From Nevskiaceae bacterium (lineage in GTDB: Bacteria > Pseudomonadota > Gammaproteobacteria > Steroidobacterales > Steroidobacteraceae): 64,000 nt of DNA. Of the stretch, positions 27,003-35,740 are shown in pieces; the stretch's first letter is position 1; each line of letters starts with the position of its first letter. Where the stretch lies: NCBI GenBank assembly GCA_024234075.1, contig JACKOV010000005.1, positions 248,001-312,000 of the forward strand, in the 5' to 3' direction. The translations under genes were made by a program, and so were the position numbers. A model generated the notes under the pieces. That model had not been told where the DNA came from, ran no database searches, and saw nothing but the letters and a program-made list of their open reading frames with translations.

Positions 27003-27502
27003 GGTCGCTACGCGGACGGCGCCGCAACAAGACGGTCCACGGCGGCAACCACATGGTGCTGGTGCCGTTCATCGACATGATGACGATCCTGGTCGTGTTT
27101 CTGCTGGTGCACACTTCGGATACGGAGATCCTGCCCAACACCAAGAACATCTCGATCCCGCTGTCGATCGCCGAGACCAAACCGCGGCCCACCGTGGTCG
27201 TGATGGTGACCCAGGACACGATGTACGTGAATGGCCGGGCGGTCGCCCAGGTCGGGGACGTCATGAGTTCCGAAGCGCCGGTAATCGAGCCGCTGCGGAC
27301 GGCGTTGCGCGAGCAGGCGGATCGCATCCTGGTCGAAGCGGCGCGGGAGAACATCGTCGAGCGTGAAGTCACGATCATGGGCGACAAGAGCATCCCGTTC
27401 CGTGTACTCAAGCGGATCATGGCGACCTGCACCGATGCCGATTACGGCAAGGTGTCGCTGGCCGTGATCGAGCGCGAGGGCGGGGCGCCGGGAGCCGGCT
27501 GA
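26999..27502 (+). CDS. ExbD/TolR-family stator protein 2
   Basis: A 167-residue protein with a basic N-terminus, a transmembrane segment at about residues 19-40 carrying Asp26 in VPFIDMMTILVVFLL, and a periplasmic ExbD domain (MYVNGRAVAQVGDV, SIPFRVLKRIMATC). Two distinct ExbD paralogues after one ExbB is the arrangement of AglR-AglQ-AglS in Myxococcus gliding. Both paralogues keep the essential Asp, so both may conduct. ATGA overlap with the upstream gene. Confidence 0.92.
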   Translation: MRSLRGRRRNKTVHGGNHMVLVPFIDMMTILVVFLLVHTSDTEILPNTKNISIPLSIAETKPRPTVVVMVTQDTMYVNGRAVAQVGDVMSSEAPVIEPLRTALREQADRILVEAARENIVEREVTIMGDKSIPFRVLKRIMATCTDADYGKVSLAVIEREGGAPGAG

Positions 27503-27524
27503 GCCGCGGCGACGGAATCCAATC

Positions 27525-28442
27525 ATGCAGTTCGCGATCGCACCTTATTTCCGCCGTTACGAGTTGCCGTGGGACCCCACGGACGAAACCCGGTTCCGCA
27601 AGCTGTTGCGGGCCCTGCTGATCGTCCTGTTCGTCGTCGGCCTGATCATTCCCTTGCTGCCGCGCCCCGAGCCGGTCAAGCGTTCGGTGCAGGATCTGCC
27701 GGAGCGGGTCGTGCAGCTGATCGTCGAGAAGCCCTTGCCGCCGCCTCCGCCGCCCCCCCCTCCGCCGCCGCCGAAGCCGCAGGAATTGACCGAGCCGCGA
27801 CCGGCACCGGTCAAGCCGACGACCCGGCCGACCGAAGTGAAGGAACGCGTGCGCCAGGTCGGCTTGCTGGCGATGCAGGACCAGCTCGCGGAGTTGCGCC
27901 AGACCCTCGATCCCAAGGATCTCGCCAAGGCCGATCTCGATACGGTCAGCGAAGACGTCCGGTCCGAGCGCAACCTGATCACTTCCCGGGTCGGTACCGC
28001 GAGCGGTGGTATCAACACCGCCAATCTCAGCCGGGGCTACGGTGGTGGTGCCGGTGCGGTCGGTATGCATACCACCTCGACGGTGGCGCCGCCGGCGAGC
28101 GTCTCCGGTCAGGGCCGCGGTGACGTGCGGCGTGCGGGCTCGAGCGGCAAGGCCTCGCGCAGTCGCGAGGAAATCGAGACCATTTTTGATCGCAACAAGG
28201 GCGCGCTGTACGCGCTATACACTCGTGCGCAGCGCGACAATCCGGAGATCCAGGGCAAGCTCGTCCTGGAGATCACGATCTCCGCGGCGGGCGAGGTGAC
28301 GATGGCCCGCGTGGTCTCGAGCGAGCTCCAGGATCCGGAGCTCGAGCGCAAGATCGTCGCGAGGGTGAAGCTGTTCCGCTTCGAAGCCCGCGACGTGGAG
28401 CCGATCACGGCGACCAAGCCGATCGACTTCTTCCCTGCCTGA
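27525..28442 (+). CDS. AgmX/PglI C-terminal-domain energy transducer (TonB-like)
   Basis: A 305-residue protein with a single N-terminal membrane segment at about residues 27-46, a proline-rich stretch starting near residue 68 (thirteen Pro in a row or nearly so), a flexible middle, and a C-terminal AgmX/PglI domain from about 205. That domain has IETIFDRNKGALYALYTRA, GKLVLEITISAAGEV and a final FRFEARD. This C-terminal domain is shared by myxobacterial gliding proteins and resembles a TonB C-terminal domain. It presumably transmits ExbB/ExbD energy to outer-membrane partners. It closes the riboswitch-led operon. Confidence 0.88.
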   Translation: MQFAIAPYFRRYELPWDPTDETRFRKLLRALLIVLFVVGLIIPLLPRPEPVKRSVQDLPERVVQLIVEKPLPPPPPPPPPPPPKPQELTEPRPAPVKPTTRPTEVKERVRQVGLLAMQDQLAELRQTLDPKDLAKADLDTVSEDVRSERNLITSRVGTASGGINTANLSRGYGGGAGAVGMHTTSTVAPPASVSGQGRGDVRRAGSSGKASRSREEIETIFDRNKGALYALYTRAQRDNPEIQGKLVLEITISAAGEVTMARVVSSELQDPELERKIVARVKLFRFEARDVEPITATKPIDFFPA

Positions 28443-28507
28443 GCCCGGCGCGCCGCGGAACGCAACCTTGGGATATCCGCCGCGCCCATAGCGCGGCAGG
28501 CTTGCAC

Positions 28508-29857
28508 TCAAGGCGCGGGAACGGCTCGCAGCGCACGCCGCAGCGCGTCGACAGCAGCGCGGGTCTCGTCTTCGCTCGACACGAACGGTGGCGCGAGCGC
28601 CAGTGTTTCGCCGGTGAAGCGGACCAGCAGCCCTTTGTCGAGCGCACGCTCGAATATCTGGAACGCCCTCAGTCCCGGCTTGCCGGGCAGGGGCGTGATG
28701 TCGATCGCGGCTGCCAGGCCGAGATTGCGGATGTCGGTAACCTGGGGTTCGTCGCGCAACTCGTGAATGGCCTGTTCCAGCACCGGTGCCAGTGTGCGCA
28801 CGCGTTGCAGCAGGTCTGCGGTTTCCATTTCGTCGAGCGTCGCATGTGCCGCAGCCACGGCGAGCGGATGACCCGAATAGGTGTAGCCGTGGAAGAACTC
28901 GATCAGGTGCGCCGGGCCGGTCATGAAGGCGTCGTAGATCGATTCGGCGACGATCACGCCGCCGAGCGGTACGGTGGCGTTGTTGACCGCCTTGGCGAAG
29001 GTGATCAAGTCCGGGCGGACGCCGAAGGCATTCGCGGCGAACGGTGCGCCGAGACGCCCGAAACCGGTGATGACTTCGTCGAAGATCAGCAGGATGCCGT
29101 GCCGCGTGCAGATCTCGCGCAGCTTTTCCAGATAGCCGCGCGGCGGCACAACCACGCCGGTCGAGCCCTGCATGGGCTCGACGATCACTGCGGCGATGTT
29201 CGACGCGTCGTGCAAGGCCACCAGGCGCTCGAGTTCGTCGGCGAGGTGTGCACCCCAGGCCGGCTGGCCGCGCGAGTAGCGCATGTGCGCGGGATCCCAG
29301 GTATGCGGCAGGTGATCGACACCGGGAATCATCAGCGGTGCGAAGGTCTTGCGGTTCGCCGCGATGCCACCCACCGAAATGCCGCCGATTCCGACGCCGT
29401 GGTAGGCGCGCTCGCGACCGATGATGCGGGTCCGTGAAGCCTCGCCGCGTGCCCGGTGATAGGCCACCGCGATCTTCAATGCCGTGTCCACCGCCTCGGA
29501 GCCGGAGTTCACGAAAAACACCCGATCCCGCGGCCGATCGGCGAAGCGGGCGATACGCGCCGCCAGCGAGAACGCAGCCGGGTGGCCCAGTTGGAAGCCC
29601 GGGCAGAAGTCGAGGCTGGCGACTTGGCGCTGGACCGCCTCGACCACCCGCGGCGGCGAATGCCCGAGCGGCGAACACCAGAGGCCCGACAGGCCGTCGA
29701 ATACCCGACGGCCGTCGGCGAGCGTGTAGTAGGCGCCCTGGGCGCCGGTGATCAGGCGCGGCTGGTCCTTGAACAGCCGGTTGTGGGTGAACGGCATCCA
29801 CCAGGCCTGCAGGTCCGCGACAGGCGCATCGGGATGCAGGCGATCGGGGGTGCTCAT
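28508..29857 (-). CDS. class III omega-amino acid:pyruvate aminotransferase
   Basis: A 449-residue PLP-dependent class III aminotransferase. FVNSGSEAVDTALKIA is the phosphate-binding region, LLIFDEVITGFGR contains the cofactor Asp, and the Schiff-base Lys is in DLITFAKAVNNATVPLGG. WMPFTHNRLFK near the N-terminus is typical of beta-alanine:pyruvate transaminases, which is the most likely activity. The next gene upstream is also an aminotransferase, 7 bases away, so both may act in one amino-acid catabolic unit. Confidence 0.9.
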   Translation of the reverse strand: MSTPDRLHPDAPVADLQAWWMPFTHNRLFKDQPRLITGAQGAYYTLADGRRVFDGLSGLWCSPLGHSPPRVVEAVQRQVASLDFCPGFQLGHPAAFSLAARIARFADRPRDRVFFVNSGSEAVDTALKIAVAYHRARGEASRTRIIGRERAYHGVGIGGISVGGIAANRKTFAPLMIPGVDHLPHTWDPAHMRYSRGQPAWGAHLADELERLVALHDASNIAAVIVEPMQGSTGVVVPPRGYLEKLREICTRHGILLIFDEVITGFGRLGAPFAANAFGVRPDLITFAKAVNNATVPLGGVIVAESIYDAFMTGPAHLIEFFHGYTYSGHPLAVAAAHATLDEMETADLLQRVRTLAPVLEQAIHELRDEPQVTDIRNLGLAAAIDITPLPGKPGLRAFQIFERALDKGLLVRFTGETLALAPPFVSSEDETRAAVDALRRALRAVPAP

Positions 29858-29864
29858 GCCGTCC

Positions 29865-31061
29865 TCAGGCGTAACCCATTACGGCGGCGATCGAAGTCGC
29901 GACGTGCTCGACGTTCGAGGCGCTGATTCCGGCGATGTTGACCCGGCCGTCCGGCGCACAATAGACGTGATGTTTCTCCCGCAGCGTATCGACCATCGCC
30001 GGCGTGAGGTCGAGGCGCGAGAACATACCGCGTTGCCGTGTGATCCAGGAGAAATCGGTGCCGCCCGTACGAGCCGACAGCGCATCGGCCAGCAGCCGGC
30101 GAAGATCGTTGATCCGCTTCGCCATCGCCGCCAGTTCCTCGGTCCAGGAACGGCGCAGTTCGGGCTGTGACAGCACGCGATCGACGATCGCCGCGCCGTG
30201 ATCCGGCGGCATCGACCAGATGGTGCGTGCCAGGCGGCCGAGCTGGCCGGCGGCAATGCCGGCGCGTTCGTTGGAGGAGGTCAGCGCCAGCAGCAGGCCG
30301 GTGCGTTCGCGGTACAGGCCGAAGTTCTTCGAACAGGAGACCGCGACCAGCATTTCGGGCACCTGCCTTGCGAGCAGGCGGATCGAGGCGGCGTCACGCT
30401 CGAGGTCGTCGCCGAGGCCCTGGTAGGCAATGTCGACGTAGGGCAGCAGGCCGCGCCGGGCACAGACGTCGGCCACGGCTTCCCACTGGGTCATGCTGAG
30501 ATCCTGTCCGGTGGGGTTGTGGCAGCAGGCGTGCAGCAGCACGACGGCGGCGGCCGGCAGAGCCTCGAGATGCGCCATCATCTGGTCGAACTCCACCGCA
30601 TGCCGGATCGCCGAGTAGTAGGGGTAGCGTTCGAGCTGGAAACCCGCACTGCTGAGCAGCGGCGTGTGGTTGGCCCAGGTCGGATCGCTGACGTGGATCT
30701 TCGAGCCCGGGCTGGAAAGCCGCAGCAACTCGGCGCCCAGACGCAGCGCGCCGCTGCCCCCCGGCGCCTGTCCGGCCGCCCAGTCGCCTTTGCGGCCGGC
30801 CTGGTCGGTGCCTGCGACCAGCTCGAGCATCTGGGCATTGAAGCCCGGATTGCCGACCGGCGTCAGGTAGGTCTTGGTCGATTGGGCGGCGAGGACCTCG
30901 CTTTCGGCACGACGCACCGCTGCCGGGACCGGCGTGTTGCCGCGGTCGTCCTTGTAGACGCCGACACCCAGGTCGACCTTCAGCGGCGTGGTATCGCGCT
31001 TGAATGCAGCGCTGATCCCGAGGATCGGATCATCGGGCACACGGGTGAGCGTCTCGAACAT
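29865..31061 (-). CDS. aromatic amino acid / aspartate aminotransferase
   Basis: A 398-residue fold-type I aminotransferase of the AspC/TyrB group. Recognisable parts are LGVGVYKDDRGNTPV, HACCHNPTGQDLS with the conserved Asn-Pro, YVDIAYQGLGD and the PLP lysine in SCSKNFGLYRERTG. Length and motifs match the dimeric aspartate/tyrosine aminotransferases; AspC and TyrB functions cannot be separated from sequence alone. It uses a normal ATG and is followed closely by the omega-aminotransferase gene. Confidence 0.9.
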   Translation of the reverse strand: MFETLTRVPDDPILGISAAFKRDTTPLKVDLGVGVYKDDRGNTPVPAAVRRAESEVLAAQSTKTYLTPVGNPGFNAQMLELVAGTDQAGRKGDWAAGQAPGGSGALRLGAELLRLSSPGSKIHVSDPTWANHTPLLSSAGFQLERYPYYSAIRHAVEFDQMMAHLEALPAAAVVLLHACCHNPTGQDLSMTQWEAVADVCARRGLLPYVDIAYQGLGDDLERDAASIRLLARQVPEMLVAVSCSKNFGLYRERTGLLLALTSSNERAGIAAGQLGRLARTIWSMPPDHGAAIVDRVLSQPELRRSWTEELAAMAKRINDLRRLLADALSARTGGTDFSWITRQRGMFSRLDLTPAMVDTLREKHHVYCAPDGRVNIAGISASNVEHVATSIAAVMGYA

Positions 31062-31140
31062 CTGGATGCCTCGTCGGTTGAGTGCGTGAAGTGTGATGGT
31101 GAAGCGGAATCTTGGCGTTGCCCCGGCCGGTGCGGTCGTT

Positions 31141-31998
31141 TCAGTCGTGGACCGCGCGGACGATGTAGCCGCCGGACTTGTCGTCGCGCTCGAGTTCGAG
31201 CTGCTGGCGCGTCTGCGCCTCTTCGAGCAGCTTGTTGAACGACCCGAAACCGTAGTAGCCCTCGTTGAAGCCCGGCTTGCGGCGCTTCAACGCCTGCTTG
31301 AGCATCGAGCCCCAGATCTTTTCCTCGGCGCCCCGTTCGGCCAGGAGCGCGTCGTAGGTTTCGCGCACCTGGTCAATGGCTTCCTGGACCCGGGCCTCGG
31401 GTTCGGAGGGTCGTGCCCGCGTGCGGCGCACCGGCTTGTCCGTGCCGCTGCCGCCGCTGGTATCGCCGCCGCGGGATTCGGCGCGCGGCTCGCTGCGGCG
31501 TCGCGCCGCAGTACGGGTCTTCGGTTCGCGGACCAGGTCGTCGTAGTAGATGAACTCGTCGCAGTTGGCGATCAGCAGATCCGAGGTCGAGTTCTTGACG
31601 CCGACGCCGATCACGGTCTTGTCGTTCTCGCGCAGCTTGCTGACCAGCGGCGAGAAGTCGGAGTCGCCGCTGATGATCACGAAGGTGTCGACATGCGACT
31701 TGGTGTAGCAGAGGTCGAGCGCGTCGACGACCATGCGGATGTCGGCGGAATTCTTGCCCGATTGCCGCACGTGCGGGATTTCGATCAGCTCGAACGATGC
31801 CTGGTGCATCGCGGCCTTGAATTCCTTGTAGCGCTCCCAGTCGCAGTAGGCCTTCTTGACGACGATGCTGCCCTTGACCAGCAGGCGTTCGAGAACCCTG
31901 TTGATGTCGAACTGGGCGTAGCGCGCATCGCGGACGCCCAGCGCCACGTTCTCGAAGTCGCAGAACAGGGCGAGGTTGGCGGTGTCGGGAGTGTTCAT
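31141..31998 (-). CDS. NYN-domain protein with C-terminal LOTUS/OST-HTH domain
   Basis: A 285-residue protein. The NYN (PIN-like) nuclease domain occupies about residues 8-150 with acidic residues in FCDFENV, SADIRMVVDAL and ISGDSDFSPLV. A charged Arg/Glu-rich linker follows at about 155-195. A LOTUS/OST-HTH domain near residues 225-283 (IWGSMLKQALKRRKPGFNEGYYGFGSFNKLL) probably binds RNA. It is predicted to cut or bind RNA, and the target is unknown. The ATG at 31998 starts the domain directly; the open frame upstream looks non-coding. Confidence 0.88.
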   Translation of the reverse strand: MNTPDTANLALFCDFENVALGVRDARYAQFDINRVLERLLVKGSIVVKKAYCDWERYKEFKAAMHQASFELIEIPHVRQSGKNSADIRMVVDALDLCYTKSHVDTFVIISGDSDFSPLVSKLRENDKTVIGVGVKNSTSDLLIANCDEFIYYDDLVREPKTRTAARRRSEPRAESRGGDTSGGSGTDKPVRRTRARPSEPEARVQEAIDQVRETYDALLAERGAEEKIWGSMLKQALKRRKPGFNEGYYGFGSFNKLLEEAQTRQQLELERDDKSGGYIVRAVHD

Positions 31999-32116
31999 GA
32001 GTAGGGCATTATCGCAGCCCCGGCGGCCGGGCGCGAACCGGACGAGCGGGCGGGGTGGTCGACCCGCCGGAGGGCGGACCGGATCACGTCTGCAGGGCGG
32101 TGGGTGACGAACCCCG

Positions 32117-33286
32117 TCAGTCGGCGGCGATGGCTCCTTCGCTGCGCATCCGGGCGATGTCGGCTGCGGTATACCCCAGTTCCGCCAGGATCCGCTCGTT
32201 GTCGGCACCGAGTCGCGGCAGGTCGAACCGCGGCTGCGCCGGCTCGGCGGCGAAGCGGATCGGGACGCCGATGTGTTCCTGCCCCTGGTCATCGAGCAGG
32301 CGCATGCCGCGGGCCTGGGCGTGCGGATCGTCGAAGGCTTCGCGCAGGTTCTTGACCGGCGCGAAGCCGATGTCGCGGCCGGCGAACCACTCGACCCATT
32401 CCGCCTGGGTCTTCTGGGCGAAGGTCGAGCGCAGGAAGTCGATCATCGGCTGCTGGTGCGCGCCCGGGCCACGCTCGCAAAGCGGCAGGAACTCGGGCCG
32501 GCCGAGCGCCTCGAGCAGATTGCGGGCGAACTTGATCTCTTGTGCGCCGAGCACCACGTGGCGCCCGTCCCTGGTGCGGTAGATGTTGTACATCGCGCTG
32601 CCGCCGAGGGAGCGCTCCTGCTTGACTACCGGCGGGCGCCGGTTGGCGAACACTTCACCGACTATGTTCGGCGTCCAGGCCAGGATCGAGTCGTGCATGG
32701 CCATGTCGAGGTAGTCGCCCCGACCGGTCTGCTCCCGGCGATAGAGCGCCATCATGATGCCGCCGAAAGCCAGCAGCGAAGCCGCCATGTCCGCGGCCGG
32801 AACATGCGGCATGGTCGGTTCGCCGTCGTTGCCGAGATTCAGGCTGACGACGCCGGCCAGCGCCTCGGTGGCGAGATCGTGTGCCGGCAGGTCCCGATAC
32901 GGGCCGGTCTGGCCGAAAGCTGCGATCGAGCAATAGACGATACGCGGGTTGCGTGCGGCCACGTCCCGGTAGCCGACGCCCAGGCGATCGACCACGCCAG
33001 GCCGGAAGGCTTCAACGAATACGTCGGCCGTCTCGCAGAGCTTCAGCAGCGCTTCGCGGCCGGCCGGCGATTTGAGGTTCAGGCAGAGGCTGCGTTTGCC
33101 GCGGTGGGTGTTGCGAAAGAAGATCGAAAAGCCGCCTTGCTTCGCCCCGAGGTGCCGGTTCGGCTCGCCCTCGCCGGGCGGCTCGACCTTGATCACCTCC
33201 GCGCCGTGGTCGGCCATCATCATGGTGACATGCGGACCGGGCAGGAACATCGACAGGTCGACGACGCGGACACCCTGGAGTTTCAT
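32117..33286 (-). CDS. CaiB/BaiF family CoA-transferase
   Basis: A 389-residue class III CoA-transferase. VVDLSMFLPGPHVTMMMADHGAEVIKVE begins the CoA-binding fold, RGKRSLCLNL and AAFGQTGPYRD are family motifs, and the catalytic Asp is probably the one in AADMAASLLAFGGI. It transfers CoA between carboxylic acids, or could act as an alpha-methylacyl-CoA racemase, a sister family. It is the last gene of a four-gene minus-strand operon with a second CoA-transferase, an acyl-CoA dehydrogenase and a MaoC hydratase. Confidence 0.88.
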   Translation of the reverse strand: MKLQGVRVVDLSMFLPGPHVTMMMADHGAEVIKVEPPGEGEPNRHLGAKQGGFSIFFRNTHRGKRSLCLNLKSPAGREALLKLCETADVFVEAFRPGVVDRLGVGYRDVAARNPRIVYCSIAAFGQTGPYRDLPAHDLATEALAGVVSLNLGNDGEPTMPHVPAADMAASLLAFGGIMMALYRREQTGRGDYLDMAMHDSILAWTPNIVGEVFANRRPPVVKQERSLGGSAMYNIYRTRDGRHVVLGAQEIKFARNLLEALGRPEFLPLCERGPGAHQQPMIDFLRSTFAQKTQAEWVEWFAGRDIGFAPVKNLREAFDDPHAQARGMRLLDDQGQEHIGVPIRFAAEPAQPRFDLPRLGADNERILAELGYTAADIARMRSEGAIAAD

Positions 33287-33306
33287 GGCTGGACCTCGAA
33301 AGAACG

Positions 33307-33330
33307 CGCCGTCGGCTCCGGCCGACGGCG
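33307..33330 (-). terminator. stable hairpin between two CoA-transferase genes
   Basis: A perfect 10-base stem (CGCCGTCGGC with GCCGACGGCG) closes a four-base loop, lying between the stop of the upstream gene and the start of the next. On the minus strand it is followed by CGTTCTTT, only a partial T tract. It may act as an attenuator or protect mRNA ends rather than fully terminate. Confidence 0.35.
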
Positions 33331-33334
33331 TTGA

Positions 33335-34534
33335 TCAGATCACGTTGCGGGCGCGCAGGTCCGGTAGCTCCGATTCCGGTACGCCCAGCTCGCGCAGGAC
33401 GGCCTCGGTGTCGGCGCCGAGCGCCGGCCCCGGCCGGCTCGGCAGGCGCGTGCCGTCGAGCTTGATCGGGTTCGCAAAGGCGCGGAAATCCGCCCGCTGC
33501 GGGTGCGGCAGGCCGCGGATCATGCCGGTGCGGGCCGGGAAGTCGTTGTCGAGCGCCTGCGGCAGGTCGTAGACCGGCGCTGCGGGCAGCAGGCCCTTGA
33601 GCTTCTCCAGCCAGTTGGCGGTGGTGTCGCGCTCGAATACCGAGTCGAGCAGCGGCGTCAGGATCTCGCGATTCTCGCGGCGCAGCTCCGGCGTCGCGAA
33701 CCGCGGATCGGCGGTGAGCTCGGGTGCGGCAGTGACTCGCATCAGCTCCAGCCAGAATTTCTGCGTCATGCACATCAGGAAGATCCAGCCGTCGCGTGTG
33801 CGCGTCAGCTGCACGGGCACCGCCGAAGGATGCGAGCTGCGCGCCATGCGCTCGGTCGGGTGGCGCTCGTTCAGGAACCATGTGCCGGGATAGGACAGCT
33901 GATGCAGGGCGACGTCGAACAGGCAGACATCGACATCGCGGCCATTGCCGCTGCGCTGTGCGCCCCAGATGGCCGAGATCAGCGCCAGGGCAGTGGTGAT
34001 GCCGGTCATGTAGTCGACGATCGACAAGCCCATCCGCGCCGGCGGGGAGCCCGGCTCGCCGGTCATGTGCAGATAGCCGGCTTCGGCCTGCATCAGGTAG
34101 TCGTAGCCGGGCCAGGCGCGGCGTTCGTTGTCGCGGCCATAGGCCGACAGGTGTGCACAGACGATCCTGGGGTTGGTCGCACTGAGTGCGGCGTAGGTCA
34201 GGCCGAGTTTGTCCGGCTGGTCGCCGCGCAGGTTGTTCAGCACCGCGTCGCTGGTTTTCACCAGGCGCCGGAACAGGTCCTGGCCCTCGGCGGTCTTGAG
34301 ATTCAGCGTGACGCTGCGCTTGTTGAGATTGAAAGTCTGGAAGAAATGACTATCGTGCTCACCGAGAAAGAACGGGCCCATGCCGCGGGTGGCATCGCCG
34401 CCTTGCGCACGGTTCTCGATCTTGATGACTTCGGCGCCGAGGTCGGCGAGATACATCGAACCGAAAGGGCCTGCGCCGAAGTTCTCGAACGTCAGGACTC
34501 GCAAGCCGCGCAGGGGGAGGAATAGTTCGTTCAT
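33335..34534 (-). CDS. CaiB/BaiF family CoA-transferase
   Basis: A 399-residue class III CoA-transferase with VLTFENFGAGPFGSMYLADLGAEVIKIE at the N-terminus, NKRSVTLNL, and the probable catalytic Asp in SIVDYMTGITTALAL. It is only distantly similar to the neighbouring copy, so it is not a recent duplication and likely uses another acid or forms a heteromer. It follows the acyl-CoA dehydrogenase gene by about 33 bases and belongs to the same operon. The substrate is unknown. Confidence 0.88.
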   Translation of the reverse strand: MNELFLPLRGLRVLTFENFGAGPFGSMYLADLGAEVIKIENRAQGGDATRGMGPFFLGEHDSHFFQTFNLNKRSVTLNLKTAEGQDLFRRLVKTSDAVLNNLRGDQPDKLGLTYAALSATNPRIVCAHLSAYGRDNERRAWPGYDYLMQAEAGYLHMTGEPGSPPARMGLSIVDYMTGITTALALISAIWGAQRSGNGRDVDVCLFDVALHQLSYPGTWFLNERHPTERMARSSHPSAVPVQLTRTRDGWIFLMCMTQKFWLELMRVTAAPELTADPRFATPELRRENREILTPLLDSVFERDTTANWLEKLKGLLPAAPVYDLPQALDNDFPARTGMIRGLPHPQRADFRAFANPIKLDGTRLPSRPGPALGADTEAVLRELGVPESELPDLRARNVI

Positions 34535-34567
34535 GCCGTTGCCTTCGATCCTGTCCTGGGCCGGACG

Positions 34568-35740
34568 TCAGAGAGGATGCCGTTCGAGCAGCTGGCGGGC
34601 GATGATGATCCGCTGCATCTCGTTGGTGCCTTCGCCGATGCACATCAGCGGCGCGTCGCGGTAATACCGCTCGACATCGAAATCGGTCGAGTAGCTGTAA
34701 CCGCCGAAGATGCGCATGGCCTCGAGACTGTTCTCGACACCGGCTTCGGAGGCGAACAGCTTGGCCATGCCGGCCTCGAGATCGCAGCGCTGCCCGGTGT
34801 CGTACTTGCGCGCCGCCTGGTCGATCAGCAGCTTGGCCGCCTCGACGCGGGTTGCCATGTCGGCGAGTTTGAGCTGGATCGCCTGATGCTGGGCTATCGG
34901 CTTGCCGAAAGTCTGCCGCTCCTGCGCGTAGCGCAGCGCATCGCGCAGCGCCCCCGCGGCGATGCCGGCGCCGCGCGCGGCCACGTTGATGCGCCCGAGT
35001 TCGAGGCCGCCGACCGCATGCTTGAAGCCCTGGCCCTCGACACCGCCGACCAGGTTCTCGACCGGGCAGCGAAAATCCTCGAACACCAACTCGGCGCTGT
35101 CGATCGATTTGTAGCCCAGCTTGCGGATTTTCTTTGCCGCGCGGAAGCCGTCGCCCTTCTCGCAAAGCAAAATGCTCATGCCCTTGTGGCGCGGCTCCGC
35201 TTCCGGGTTGGTCTTGACCAGAACGCCGAAACAGCTGCCGTAGACGCCATTGGTGATCCAGGTCTTGGTGCCGTTGACGATGTAGTGGTCGCCGTCGCGA
35301 CGCGCCACCGTGCGGATGCCCTGCAGATCCGTGCCGGCATTCGGCTCGGTGAGGCCGATGCCGCCGCGGATCTCGCCGCTCGCGAACCGCGGCAACCAGT
35401 GCCGCTTCTGCGCCTCGGTGCCGTGGCGCTGCACGCAGGCTGCCATGATCAGGTGCGAGTTGAAGATGCCGACCGGCGCCATCCAGACCGACGAGATCGC
35501 CATCACGATCCGGGCATAAGTCGAAGCGGACAACCCGAGGCCGCCGTACTCCGTGTGGATCGTGGCGCCGAACAGACCAAGCTCCTTCAGCTGTTCGACC
35601 ACATCGGTCGGATATTCGTCAGCATGGTCGAAGCGCTTGGCGACCGGGCGCAACTCCCGCTCGGCCCAGCGTTCGATTGCATCCAGGATTTCGCGCTCAT
35701 CGTCGGAGGTGGCGTCCTGCGCGCCGCCTGCGATGCTCAT
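34568..35740 (-). CDS. acyl-CoA dehydrogenase
   Basis: A 390-residue FAD-dependent acyl-CoA dehydrogenase. The middle domain has GIGLTEPNAGTDLQGIRTVA and TKTWITNG, and the C-terminal domain ends with RIFGGYSYSTDFDVERYYRDA and IGEGTNEMQR, where the Glu may be the catalytic base in the family variant using that position. It introduces an alpha-beta double bond into an acyl-CoA. The ATG overlaps the stop of the MaoC gene, so dehydrogenation and hydration steps are translated together. Confidence 0.9.
   Translation of the reverse strand: MSIAGGAQDATSDDEREILDAIERWAERELRPVAKRFDHADEYPTDVVEQLKELGLFGATIHTEYGGLGLSASTYARIVMAISSVWMAPVGIFNSHLIMAACVQRHGTEAQKRHWLPRFASGEIRGGIGLTEPNAGTDLQGIRTVARRDGDHYIVNGTKTWITNGVYGSCFGVLVKTNPEAEPRHKGMSILLCEKGDGFRAAKKIRKLGYKSIDSAELVFEDFRCPVENLVGGVEGQGFKHAVGGLELGRINVAARGAGIAAGALRDALRYAQERQTFGKPIAQHQAIQLKLADMATRVEAAKLLIDQAARKYDTGQRCDLEAGMAKLFASEAGVENSLEAMRIFGGYSYSTDFDVERYYRDAPLMCIGEGTNEMQRIIIARQLLERHPL

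Noticed and set aside
27728..27785. Pro-codon repeat as a possible regulatory or phase-variable repeat
   Set aside because: It encodes the proline-rich periplasmic spacer expected in TonB-like proteins; the codons vary (CCG, CCT, CCC) and do not form a pure simple repeat.
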